Source: an uncultured Collinsella sp.
Lineage (GTDB): Bacteria; Actinomycetota; Coriobacteriia; Coriobacteriales; Coriobacteriaceae
DNA length: 19,574 nucleotides
Direction of reading: 5' to 3'
NCBI GenBank assembly: GCA_902472315.1
Contig: CABRNM010000024.1
Coordinates: 1-19,574 of the forward strand
How positions within the stretch are numbered: the stretch's first letter is position 1; the number at the start of each line of letters is the position of its first letter. The notes beneath the pieces are model-generated. The model was not told where the DNA came from, searched no databases, and saw nothing but the letters and a program-made list of their open reading frames with translations. Position numbers and translations under genes: made by a program. Below, one piece after another: positions 1 through 10,288 of this stretch.

Positions 1-500
1 TCGAGCTTGCGGACAGGGTCGAGGCGGCATAGGATATCAACCGTATTCCAGATTCTGGGACGCCGGGCCGACTCGCTTCGGATCGGGCGCTACACCAACT
101 TTCTCGACACTACCTGCAGGACATCGCTCGGCTTAAACACCGGATGCCGCATCCGCGAAACGAGTTGCGGTGCACCCTGTTCCAAAAGGCTGCCAAGTAC
201 CATGGCGTGAGCGTTGGGGTAGCCATCATTCAGCGTGGATACATCCGGATGCGCATAGATCCAGACGATTCCAACGTTCTCGTATTTCCCGTGCAGGTAA
301 TCGAAGAGGGCAGGCGACACCATACAGTTGCCGCCGACGGTCACGACTCTGTCGGGGTTTTCTGCCGCAAGCTTCCTCTGCGCATCCTGAATCCCCGCCA
401 GGACTTCGTCCTCGGCATAGATGCGAACTGTCTCCCATTTCTCATGTCCAAGTTTTGGGACGCGTTTCACAATGTCGAGTGGGACTCCTGGACAGTCGGA
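1..500 (-). pseudogene. Arginase-family (ureohydrolase-like) gene remnant, frameshifted
   Basis: The open part (GTG at 470 down to a TAG at 90) encodes a ureohydrolase-like core: VVTVGGNCMVS, then VWIYAHPDVSTLNDGYPNAHAM, then a KPSDVLQV strand. In active arginases and agmatinases the first motif is GGD(H/C) and the second is DAHxD; here the aspartates are N and Y, so metal binding is probably lost. After DVLQV the frame stops, but the next frame (from about 106 down to 1) reads RESW...ESGIRLISYAAS, which resembles the following arginase strand. A frameshift near 107-110, most simply a 2-base deletion, would explain this. At the 5' end the frame runs back without a start codon to the TGA of the upstream kinase gene, so about 20-40 N-terminal residues are missing, and GTG 470 has no well-spaced ribosome site. 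The 3' end runs off the window. The family call is fairly sure. Pseudogene status is inferred from three independent defects. Confidence 0.7.
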
Positions 501-1640
501 TCACGTGGTGGCCCCCTTTGAGAGGGTCACGAGCATCACGGTTCCGTTCTCGGAACTTGTTTCGACCTCTACGGCGCCACCGTGAAGCGCTGCAATCTCC
601 CAAACGAGCGCTAGTCCGAGTCCTGCGCCGCCGTATGCCCTGCTGCGGGATTTATCCAGGCGAAAGAACGGTTGGAAGATGCTCTCACGGTACTGCTTGG
701 GTATTCCCGGGCCCTGGTCCTCGACTCGCAGGAACACGTGGCTGTCGTTGTCGCAGATGGAGACGTTGACAGTCGAGCCGGGGCGGCTGTAACGGATGGC
801 ATTTTCGGCCAGGTTAAACACCAGCCGATAGAGGAGCGTGTCACTCCCGATTACTAAAGCGTCTCCAGCACAATTGAGGGCTATGCCCTTATTTTCGGCA
901 AGTGGCGCAAGGTCGGTGAGGGCCTCTTCGGACAAGGGACCAAGTTCAACATCGTCCTCGCAAGGAACGCTGCGGAGCTCACTCATCTCGAGCAATACCT
1001 TGGTCATTCGAGACATGCGCTCGGTTTGTTCTTGTAGCAGGCCGAGCAGCTCGGCTGTTTCGGGTTGCAGACCGGAGTGCTCGGAGATGAATAGTTCAAT
1101 CTGTGCTTGCATAAGGGCGAGCGGGGTGCGCAGCTCGTGTGCGGCGTTGCCGGTAAACTGACGCTGTGCAGAGAACCCTTCGCCAAGACGGGCGATCATG
1201 TCGTTGAAAGAGGCGCTGCATTGTTGTAGCTCGGTGGGCACATCTTCACTGAGTCTGATTTCGCTTAGGTTGTCAGGCTGCACACGCTCAACCTGGGCTG
1301 CAAAATCCCGTAGCGGTTTGAGCGCACGGCCGCTCACAAAGTATGCCAGCACGCCGCCAAGGAGTGTGACTCCAGCCGTGATGCGCCAGGCTGTCGTGCC
1401 AAAAGACTCCTGTGCGTCGTTTACGACGATCGTAACCTTGTCATCGGGGACCGCTTTCGTCGGGTCGAACGCCTGGGGCGAATCTTCGCCGGTTGCGTTA
1501 AAGGCCGAGATGTCGCTGCCGATGGCATCCATGTAGCGCATGCCCGTATAGCCGACCAGGCAGTTCGTCAGCACGCACGCCGCACACGTGAGCAGTGCCG
1601 TCATAATCGTTATGCGCCATTGCAGGGAAAGCCTTTTCAT
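501..1640 (-). CDS. Two-component sensor histidine kinase
   Basis: A 379-residue membrane histidine kinase. Two transmembrane helices (about 12-34 and 85-104) flank a short extracytoplasmic loop of about 50 residues. A HAMP-like linker follows, then the dimerisation domain with the phospho-acceptor H168 in GNAAHELRTP. The ATP-binding domain has the N box (LVFNLAENAIRYS, N276/N280), G1 box VEDQGPGIP (about 306-314) and G2 box GGAGLGLALV. All catalytic residues look intact. Its ATG overlaps the TGA of the regulator gene as ATGA, so the pair is translationally coupled. The loop has no recognisable ligand domain and there is no PAS domain, so the signal is unknown. The divergent Fe-S/thioredoxin operon suggests a redox or envelope signal, which is inference. 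Confidence 0.93.
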   Translation of the reverse strand: MKRLSLQWRITIMTALLTCAACVLTNCLVGYTGMRYMDAIGSDISAFNATGEDSPQAFDPTKAVPDDKVTIVVNDAQESFGTTAWRITAGVTLLGGVLAYFVSGRALKPLRDFAAQVERVQPDNLSEIRLSEDVPTELQQCSASFNDMIARLGEGFSAQRQFTGNAAHELRTPLALMQAQIELFISEHSGLQPETAELLGLLQEQTERMSRMTKVLLEMSELRSVPCEDDVELGPLSEEALTDLAPLAENKGIALNCAGDALVIGSDTLLYRLVFNLAENAIRYSRPGSTVNVSICDNDSHVFLRVEDQGPGIPKQYRESIFQPFFRLDKSRSRAYGGAGLGLALVWEIAALHGGAVEVETSSENGTVMLVTLSKGATT

Positions 1641-2311
1641 TCGCTATCCTCCATAACGTAGCCCTCTCCAATCCGATTGCGAATCGGGTCGTATCCCAAA
1701 GTGCTGCGTAGCTTTTTGCGGAGTGACGAGATGTGAACGCGGGTTGCGTTGCTAAAGCTGTTTACGCTGCTATCCCAAACGTGCTCGATAAGCTCCTCCT
1801 GACTTACCGGACGCCCCTGATTAAGCATCAGGTATTCCAAGATTCCCGTTTCCTTGCGCGTAAGAGATAGAGCCTCGCTGTTCACGGAGGCGATGCGCGC
1901 CTTGGTGTCAAAGCGGAGCTCTCCGCAGGTTAAAACTATGTCGCTTTGTGTAAAGCGTCTGAGGGTAAGGCTGCGGATCCTTGCCGCAAGCTCGTCCAGA
2001 TGAAACGGCTTGGTGAGGTAATCGTTGGCGCCGGCATCGAGTCCAGCGACTTTATCGGATACTTCGCCACGTGCGGACAGAATCAGTACCTTAGTCTCGC
2101 AGTCAGTTTTCCTAAGTTCCCTGAGTACGGTCATGCCGTCGATACGGGGAAGGTTGAGGTCGAGTACCACGAGGTCAAAGACTTCGACGCCCAGCAGGTC
2201 GAGCGCCTCCTGCCCGTCGTGGCAGCAGTCGACGCTGTACGCCAAGTTTCGCAAGCTGCGCGCGATTGCGTCACACAGCGCCTGCTCGTCCTCGACGATC
2301 AAAATACGCAT
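1637..2311 (-). CDS. OmpR/PhoB-family response regulator
   Basis: A 224-residue DNA-binding response regulator. The receiver domain starts MRILIVEDE (acidic pocket E7/D8), has the phospho-acceptor D51 in VVLDLNLP and the conserved K in YLTKPF. A winged-helix OmpR-type domain occupies the C-terminal ~95 residues (SLTRKETGILEYL... VHISSLRKKL...IGEGYVM). The ATG at 2311 was chosen because AAGGAG sits 6 nt upstream; a start six codons earlier would lie over that ribosome site. The stop overlaps the kinase start. The gene is transcribed away from the Fe-S operon, so the shared 90-bp gap is the natural place for its operator. Confidence 0.94.
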   Translation of the reverse strand: MRILIVEDEQALCDAIARSLRNLAYSVDCCHDGQEALDLLGVEVFDLVVLDLNLPRIDGMTVLRELRKTDCETKVLILSARGEVSDKVAGLDAGANDYLTKPFHLDELAARIRSLTLRRFTQSDIVLTCGELRFDTKARIASVNSEALSLTRKETGILEYLMLNQGRPVSQEELIEHVWDSSVNSFSNATRVHISSLRKKLRSTLGYDPIRNRIGEGYVMEDSE

Positions 2312-2401
2312 AACGGTCTCCTTGCACATTCCAAATCGCGCTTAACACGGATTTTATAGCCGATATGGTCCAATGGTCGCGTAACGAAAGGAGTGGTCAG
2401 G
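2312..2401. promoter_or_regulatory. Divergent promoter region between the two-component system and the redox operon
   Basis: This 90-bp gap must hold promoters in both directions. On the plus strand TTAACA (2342-2347) and TATGGT (2364-2369) are 16 nt apart and could be -35 and -10. On the minus strand TATAAA (complement of 2353-2358) lies 41 nt ahead of the regulator ATG and could be its -10, but I see no good -35. AAAGGAG at 2387-2393 is the ribosome site of the first redox gene. The two candidate promoters overlap, so a bound regulator could affect both. The hexamers are weak matches read by eye. Confidence 0.35.
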
Positions 2402-2548
2402 TTGTTCAAAGCGGTAAAACCAGTGGTACAGGTCGCTTTGTTGATCGTCGGAATTGCCATGGTGTGCTTTGGCGTTATGCGTGGCGAGGCGGATGCCGTG
2501 CTGGCCAAAGCGATTAGGCTGTGCTTGGAGTGTATCGGAATTGGATAA
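2402..2548 (+). CDS. CD1871A-family CXXC-motif micro-peptide
   Basis: A 48-residue peptide too short for most gene callers. It starts at TTG 2402, 8 nt after AAAGGAG, and ends at TAA 2546-2548. The layout is a short basic start (FKAVKP), one hydrophobic helix (about 8-25), the turn RGEAD, and a C-terminal helix ending in CLECIGIG with the CXXC at 41-44. This is the pattern of the short CXXC proteins named after C. difficile CD1871A, which sit beside Fe-S membrane proteins and thioredoxin-like lipoproteins. Function is unknown; a membrane-anchored dithiol that passes electrons or holds metal is plausible. Its last codons overlap the next gene's start, which implies translational coupling. A GTG in frame at 2393 overlaps the ribosome site and was rejected. 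Confidence 0.82.
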   Translation: MFKAVKPVVQVALLIVGIAMVCFGVMRGEADAVLAKAIRLCLECIGIG

Positions 2549-3443
2549 AAGAGAAAACACTGCGTCGCATGTTTTGGCCCGATTTCGCGGATTCATTCAG
2601 GCGGCGGCAACACTTATTACCAACATTCACCTGCCAAACTTTGCCAAAGGCGGCATCTATCAGGGCGCGGGAAAAACAGTCTGCGTACCTGGACTTAATT
2701 GCTATTCGTGCCCCGCGGCATCGGGTGCGTGCCCCATCGGGTCGTTCCAGTCGGTGGTAGGTTCATCCAAGTTCAACTTTTCTTACTACGTCACCGGTAC
2801 GCTCATTTTGCTCGGCGTGCTGCTGGGACGCTTTGTATGCGGCTTTCTGTGCCCGTTTGGCTGGCTGCAAGAGCTGCTGCACAAGATTCCCGGCAAAAAG
2901 CTTTCGACAAAAAGGCTCAAGGCGCTTACGTATATCAAGTACGTCGTGTTGCTGTTTGCCGTGGTGCTGCTACCCGTCTTGGTGGTTAACGACGTGGGCA
3001 TGGGCGACCCGTTCTTTTGTAAGTACATCTGTCCGCAGGGCGTGCTCGAGGGCGCCATTCCGCTGGCCATTGCCAATGCCGGCATTCGATCTGCGTTGGG
3101 ACATCTCTTTACTTGGAAACTTGCCGTTCTCATTGCCGTGGTAGTGCTGAGCGTTTTGTTCTATCGCCCCTTCTGCAAATGGATTTGCCCGCTCGGCGCA
3201 TTCTATGCGCTCATGAATAGGGTGTCCTTGTTGGGGATTCAAGTTGATGCGTGCAAATGCGTCTCGTGCGGCAAGTGCTCAAAGGTTTGTCAGATGGACG
3301 TTGATGTGGTCCGCGCGCCCAATCATGCCGAATGTATCCGGTGCGGAAAGTGCATCGGGGCCTGTCCTGTCGATGCCATCAGCTATCGCTATGGCCTGGA
3401 TGTGTCGGCGGAAAAGCTTCCCTTGACCGCCGATAAAAAGTAA
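2541..3443 (+). CDS. Membrane 4Fe-4S polyferredoxin (NapH/YccM-like)
   Basis: A 300-residue membrane electron carrier. The N-terminal part has a cysteine cluster (C48, C54, C57, C64; LNCYSCP...GACPIG), then membrane helices alternating with three CxxxCP motifs (C100/C104, C160/C164, C212/C216) as in the Fer4_5 type. The C-terminal domain carries two 4Fe-4S ferredoxin motifs (C240/C243/C246/C250 and C265/C268/C271/C275). The start is taken as TTG 2541, giving MDKRENTASH. GGAG at 2527-2530 lies 10 nt upstream and the start overlaps the end of the CXXC peptide gene. The frame is open further upstream (to 2454), but that stretch is the peptide gene in another frame. It probably moves electrons across the membrane to the thioredoxin lipoprotein encoded next; the partner is inferred from gene order. 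Confidence 0.9.
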   Translation: MDKRENTASHVLARFRGFIQAAATLITNIHLPNFAKGGIYQGAGKTVCVPGLNCYSCPAASGACPIGSFQSVVGSSKFNFSYYVTGTLILLGVLLGRFVCGFLCPFGWLQELLHKIPGKKLSTKRLKALTYIKYVVLLFAVVLLPVLVVNDVGMGDPFFCKYICPQGVLEGAIPLAIANAGIRSALGHLFTWKLAVLIAVVVLSVLFYRPFCKWICPLGAFYALMNRVSLLGIQVDACKCVSCGKCSKVCQMDVDVVRAPNHAECIRCGKCIGACPVDAISYRYGLDVSAEKLPLTADKK

Positions 3444-3472
3444 ACAAGCTTCGACAAAACGGAGGAATGACC

Positions 3473-4444
3473 ATGAAGCTTTCTAAGATTGCGGCCCTGT
3501 TTATGGTGCCGGTATTGGCCTTGTGCCTTGTGGCATGTTCGGCGCCCGGTGGCAATGCGAGCGAATCTGCGAGCTCCGATCCTAAGATTGCAGAACTCAC
3601 TGCGCAGAAGCCGGCCAATGCCGACGAGGCCGCCGAGCTGTATGCGAAGCTCATGCAGAAGGAGAACGATATCTTTTCGAATGATAACGCGCTGTGGGAA
3701 AAGGTATTCAATGCGGCAAATAAAGACTCGACAATGATTGAGGACGGCAGCAATTACGGCGATTTCCTGCTCAAGACCATCGACGGCGCCAAGGATAAGT
3801 TTACGGCGGATGAGCTTAAGACGCTCAAGGCCGGTGCACAGCAGATCAAGGAGATCGAGGACAAGCTCGAGAGCTTGGAGAAGGAGTTCCCCGGCTGTGG
3901 AAGCACGCCGAGCGCAGGCGAGAGCGTCGACGCTTCGACCGCTGGCATGACGGCTGGTGCCAATGCTTCGAGCGAGGCGACGAAGTTCCCCAGCTTTACG
4001 GGCAAGGACCTGAATGGCAACGACGTGAACAGCGACGAGCTGTTCTCTAAGAACAAGGTCACCGTCATGAACTTCTGGTTCACCACTTGCAAGCCGTGCG
4101 TGGGCGAGCTGGGCGACCTTGAGGACCTGAATAAGGAGCTTGCCAAGAAGGGCGGCCAGGTCGTGGGCGTCAATTCCTTTACGCTCGATGGCAACAAGGG
4201 CGAGATTGCAGATGCCAAGGACGTGCTGAGCAAGAAGGGCGTGACATATAAGAACATCTGGTTCAAGTCGGATAGCGAGGCCGGTAAGTTTACGTCAAAT
4301 TTGTTCTCGTTCCCGACGACGTATGTCATCGATCAGAATGGCAACATCGTAGGGGATCCAATCGTGGGAGCCATCAGCTCCGCCGAGCAGCGCGCAGCAC
4401 TCGACAAGCTTATCGACCAGGCGATTGCGAATAGCGAGCAGTAG
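3473..4444 (+). CDS. TlpA/ResA-like thioredoxin lipoprotein
   Basis: A 323-residue secreted lipoprotein. The signal peptide ends in the lipobox LVAC (C22), predicting a lipid anchor on the outer face of the membrane. Residues about 35-140 form a helical, charged N-terminal domain of no family known to me. A Ser/Ala/Gly-rich linker (about 143-170) follows, then a thioredoxin fold with active site WFTTCKPC (C206/C209) and the cis-proline at P281 (SFPTTYV). This fits extracytoplasmic thiol-disulphide exchange. The ATG at 3473 was preferred because GGAGG (3461-3465) is 7 nt upstream; the ATG at 3467 is only 1 nt from it. It is the last gene of the CXXC peptide/Fe-S operon, and a terminator follows. 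Confidence 0.9.
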   Translation: MKLSKIAALFMVPVLALCLVACSAPGGNASESASSDPKIAELTAQKPANADEAAELYAKLMQKENDIFSNDNALWEKVFNAANKDSTMIEDGSNYGDFLLKTIDGAKDKFTADELKTLKAGAQQIKEIEDKLESLEKEFPGCGSTPSAGESVDASTAGMTAGANASSEATKFPSFTGKDLNGNDVNSDELFSKNKVTVMNFWFTTCKPCVGELGDLEDLNKELAKKGGQVVGVNSFTLDGNKGEIADAKDVLSKKGVTYKNIWFKSDSEAGKFTSNLFSFPTTYVIDQNGNIVGDPIVGAISSAEQRAALDKLIDQAIANSEQ

Positions 4445-4521
4445 AAAACGCGTAAAGCATGGCGAAGATCGTGCGCCGCTGCGCGAAGTAGTCCGCTCCC
4501 TTTCAAGATAAGCTCTGCCAT

Positions 4522-4550
4522 AAAGAGGTTCCGTTCGGGACCTCTTTTTT
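4522..4550 (+). terminator. Rho-independent terminator after the redox operon
   Basis: The hairpin AAGAGGTTCC / GGGACCTCTT has one G-T wobble and a short loop (GTTC) and is followed directly by TTTTTT. It ends the operon that begins at 2402. The rest of the gap to the next gene (4551-4696) shows no further gene; I could not call a promoter there with confidence. Confidence 0.88.
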
Positions 4551-4696
4551 GGTGCCATTCCGGACGTTATTTGGCGTGCTTCGTTACATTCCTCACTGGC
4601 GCCGGCAAAAAATGGGGATAGAGTAGGACAAACGCGTCGAATACGAACGGCGGGGGAGAGCGGGCGAGTGCGCCCGCGTGTGAGAGGTTGCCGTCC

Positions 4697-7951
<3,255 letters not shown>

Positions 7952-7952
7952 T

Positions 7953-7979
7953 GTGACAAAGGGACAGTCCCTTTGTCAC
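7953..7979. repeat. Perfect 12-bp-arm palindrome (GTGACAAAGGGA)
   Basis: GTGACAAAGGGA, a 3-base centre CAG, then the exact reverse complement TCCCTTTGTCAC. It begins one base after the TAA of the ABC transporter gene. No T-run follows on the plus strand, so it is not a standard intrinsic terminator. It looks like a dispersed intergenic palindrome (REP-like). Whether it recurs in the genome cannot be seen here. Confidence 0.75.
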
Positions 7980-8004
7980 GTTCGTTGATATGAGAGAAGA
8001 GTAG

Positions 8005-8958
8005 ATGATTCTATCGTTGGCCCCTATGGAGGGGATTACCGGGCATGTGTTCCGTCGCGTGCATGCGGAGTGCTTCGGTGCGCTCGATTGCTATTACACG
8101 CCGTTTTTGCCGCCGCCGCGGGTGGGAAACCGCTTTGGCGGCAAGGCGTTTAAGGAGATCGATCCTGCCAATAACCAGGGGCTCAACGTAGTGCCTCAGC
8201 TGATGTCCAAGAACGCGGACGAGTTTGTGTGGGCGGCACAGGTGCTCGCCGACATGGGCTACCGCGAGGTCAATCTCAACTTGGGTTGCCCTTCGGGAAC
8301 GGTTGTCGCCAAGGGCAAGGGCTCGGGTTTCTTGCGCAATCTCGACGAGCTCGAGGCGTTCTTAAGCGATGTGTGCGAGCGGTCGCCGTTGCCGGTATCG
8401 GTAAAGACCAGGCTGGGGTTGGAACGCGATGACGAGTATGAACGTGTGCTCGATCTGTATTGCCGCATGCCGTTGGCAGAGCTGATTGTGCACCCGCGCG
8501 TACAGAAGGACCGTTATACGGGCTCGCCGCGCAAGGAGTTTTACGGCGAGACGCTGGAGCGTGCGCCGTTTCCGGTGGCCTATAACGGCGACATTTTCGA
8601 TCTTGAGGATATGGACGCGCTGGTGGAGGCCTATCCCGGCACGCGCCATGTGATGTTGGGGCGTGGCCTGCTCGCGAACCCCGCTCTGGCTCGCATGGTC
8701 AAGGGAGGCCCTGCTGCAACGGCTGCTGAGCTGCAGCGCTTCCACGACACGCTGTTTGCGGCATATGCAGAAGAGATTGGCGGCAATGCGGTCTTCCGCA
8801 TGAAGGAGTGGTGGTTCTACGCCAAGTGCGCTTTCGCTGATCCCGCTACCGTCCACAAGATCGTACGCAAGACCAAAAAGGTCGACGAATACCGCGCTGC
8901 CGTCGAGCGCGTCTTTCGTGAACAGCCGCTTGCACCCACAGCTCGCTTCAACGACTAG
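8005..8958 (+). CDS. tRNA-dihydrouridine synthase (Dus family)
   Basis: A 317-residue flavoenzyme that reduces uridine to dihydrouridine in tRNA, a cytoplasmic NADPH/FMN reaction. The TIM-barrel start is LAPMEGITGHVFRR, the catalytic cysteine is C95 in NLNLGCPSGTV, K134 sits in VKTRLG, H163 in VHPR, and YNGDI (about 193-197) helps bind FMN. Length and motif order match Dus proteins; the specific subfamily (DusA, B or C) is not clear. The ribosome site before ATG 8005 is weak (GAGAGAAGAG). The gene stands alone, bracketed by two palindromic repeats, and its TAG lies inside the downstream palindrome. Confidence 0.93.
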   Translation: MILSLAPMEGITGHVFRRVHAECFGALDCYYTPFLPPPRVGNRFGGKAFKEIDPANNQGLNVVPQLMSKNADEFVWAAQVLADMGYREVNLNLGCPSGTVVAKGKGSGFLRNLDELEAFLSDVCERSPLPVSVKTRLGLERDDEYERVLDLYCRMPLAELIVHPRVQKDRYTGSPRKEFYGETLERAPFPVAYNGDIFDLEDMDALVEAYPGTRHVMLGRGLLANPALARMVKGGPAATAAELQRFHDTLFAAYAEEIGGNAVFRMKEWWFYAKCAFADPATVHKIVRKTKKVDEYRAAVERVFREQPLAPTARFND

Positions 8959-9014
8959 TTAGTCGTTGGGGACGTTCTTTAACGACTAGTCATTTATGAA
9001 CGTCCCCAATGACT
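8950..9014. repeat. Composite palindrome at the end of the dus gene
   Basis: Two nested dyads. AACGACTA (8950-8957) and TAGTCGTT (8960-8967) form a perfect 8-bp palindrome that includes the dus stop codon. AGTCGTTGGGGACGTTC (8961-8977) pairs with GAACGTCCCCAATGACT (8998-9014) over 17 bp with one G-T wobble and a 20-bp centre. The centre repeats AACGACTAGTCA. It lies between convergent genes (dus and glutaredoxin) and could act as a two-way terminator or be a mobile REP-like element. Confidence 0.72.
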
Positions 9015-9022
9015 ATGTTGCA

Positions 9023-9268
9023 CTAGAGCAGGTTTTCCTGCACCCATGCGATGATGTCGCTTGACTCGTAGAGCGGCTTGCCGTCGATGAACAAGCAGGG
9101 AACCTGGCGTTTTCCGCCGACGGCGATGAGTGCCTGCTCAGCATCGCCGTCGATCGAGATATTGCGCTCGGGGATGGTCACACCGTTATCGGCAAGGAAT
9201 CGCTTGACCTTTATGCAATACGGGCAGCCGGTCATAACGTAGAGCACGAGCTTATGATTAGTAGCCAT
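9023..9268 (-). CDS. Glutaredoxin
   Basis: An 81-residue glutaredoxin with the classical dithiol site C15-P-Y-C18 (VMTGCPYCIKVK) and the cis-proline motif QVPCLFIDG (P57). It catalyses cytoplasmic thiol-disulphide exchange. In bacteria of this group that lack glutathione, the low-molecular-weight thiol partner is uncertain, so a mycoredoxin- or NrdH-like role is possible. ATG 9268 was preferred because TTGGAG lies just upstream; an in-frame TTG 13 codons earlier has no ribosome site. It follows the TipAS regulator gene by about 50 bp on the same strand and may be co-transcribed with it. Confidence 0.9.
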   Translation of the reverse strand: MATNHKLVLYVMTGCPYCIKVKRFLADNGVTIPERNISIDGDAEQALIAVGGKRQVPCLFIDGKPLYESSDIIAWVQENLL

Positions 9269-9319
9269 AGGTCTCCAATCGGTTGAGGTTTTGATTGAAA
9301 TACCCAAAGCCGCCGCGGT

Positions 9320-10147
9320 CTATGCGCGGACCAGTGACGACTCGATGGCCTGGACCAGAAACGCCGTGGCTCCGGTGCCGCAGGGCTTGTCGTAGTAGTC
9401 AACAAAGCGCTGGTCGGCAAGATAACCATTGGCGAGGCCCAGGTACGCTTCGTTCTGGGGCTCGCATCCCCAGTTGAGGGCAATCCAGCAACGATGCATC
9501 GCGACAAGCTTGCGAGCCTCGCTTCCATTCGCATCGCCATCGCCCATGGCAATCGAGAGTTGGCCCAGAATAGCGCGTTCAAGTTCCTTCATGTCGTTCC
9601 ATGTCTGAGGGTCCATGTCCAGCAGCGCTTCATTTGCTGCATCAATAGCCTCATCGCCATAGCGCGCCCGCGCTTCGGCGCCGTGGCGCTCCTCGTTTTC
9701 CTGCACGGTGCGCCAGCGCTCCAGTTGCGGCAGGACGGCGCCCATGAGCGAGACGGCTTCGTCGAGCGACATACCGGTGTTTTGTGCCAGGCGCGGGGCA
9801 CAATCCTCGATCATTGCCTCCATGGTGGTGTCGTAGGTGTACTCGCCGTGGTCGTAGCACCACTTGCAGTAATGATCGGTCGCGGCGCCTGCAGCGTCGG
9901 TGCCGCAGTCGTCGGGCGTGAGTATCATGCCGCAGCTTTGGCAATAGTGCTCGGGCATTTCGAGCAGAAGGGGCAGTGGCTCGCCGGTTACGGCTGTAAT
10001 GAGCTTCATCATGTCGATGCCCGGTGTGACCTCGCCGCGCTCCCAGCGGCTGACGGCTTGGCGCGTGACATAGAGCTTGGCGGCAAGCTGCTCTTGGGTG
10101 AGATTGTTGGCGCGACGGACAGCAATGAGCTTTTCTGCGAAGGCCAT
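9320..10147 (-). CDS. XRE-family regulator with zinc ribbon and TipAS domain
   Basis: A 275-residue three-domain protein. An XRE helix-turn-helix (about 5-60; LTQEQLAAKLYVTRQAVSRWERG) is followed by a zinc ribbon with C69xxC72 and C94xxC97 (YCQSCGMIL...HYCKWCYDHGEYTYD). The C-terminal half (about 150-272) resembles the TipAS antibiotic-recognition domain: RYGDEAIDAANEAL, VAMHRCWIALNWG, YLGLANGYLADQRFVDYYD, then a final helix. TipAS is normally joined to a MerR-type reader and binds thiopeptides or other ligands; here the reader is XRE. AAGGAG lies 5 nt before ATG 10147. It probably acts as a ligand-responsive transcription factor. Target genes are unknown; the glutaredoxin gene just downstream is a candidate. 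Confidence 0.85.
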   Translation of the reverse strand: MAFAEKLIAVRRANNLTQEQLAAKLYVTRQAVSRWERGEVTPGIDMMKLITAVTGEPLPLLLEMPEHYCQSCGMILTPDDCGTDAAGAATDHYCKWCYDHGEYTYDTTMEAMIEDCAPRLAQNTGMSLDEAVSLMGAVLPQLERWRTVQENEERHGAEARARYGDEAIDAANEALLDMDPQTWNDMKELERAILGQLSIAMGDGDANGSEARKLVAMHRCWIALNWGCEPQNEAYLGLANGYLADQRFVDYYDKPCGTGATAFLVQAIESSLVRA

Positions 10148-10275
10148 AACGGCTCCTTTCTGCTGGTTGATGGCTTAAGCATACGCGGTAGCAGGCACCC
10201 TTCCAAGCAACCGTTGGTTGCAGGACGGAGGACCGCGGCGAAGAATTGCGCACAACGCCTCACACCTTCATGCCG

Positions 10276-10281
10276 TACAAT
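10276..10281 (+). promoter_or_regulatory. Candidate -10 box of trmO (TACAAT)
   Basis: TACAAT lies 7 nt ahead of the preferred trmO ATG (10289), and no ribosome site is visible. With the usual -10 to start-site distance, transcription would begin at or next to the ATG, giving a leaderless mRNA. No convincing -35 is seen. Confidence 0.4.
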
Positions 10282-10288
10282 GACCGGC

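Noticed and set aside
90..470. A functional short arginase-like gene starting at GTG 470
   Set aside because: The N-terminus and C-terminus are missing, metal ligands are changed and the ribosome site is badly placed.
2454..2540. N-terminal extension of the polyferredoxin
   Set aside because: These bases encode the CXXC peptide in another frame, and the extension would be Cys/Arg/Trp-rich without homology; TTG 2541 has a ribosome site and a sensible N-terminus.
7953..7979. Intrinsic terminator after the ABC transporter gene
   Set aside because: The stem is good but no T-run follows; it fits a dispersed palindrome better.
9494..10288. N-terminal extension of trmO over the XRE-TipAS gene
   Set aside because: This part of the frame is antisense to a gene with clear domains; TrmO proteins begin near MEPIAHIHTD.
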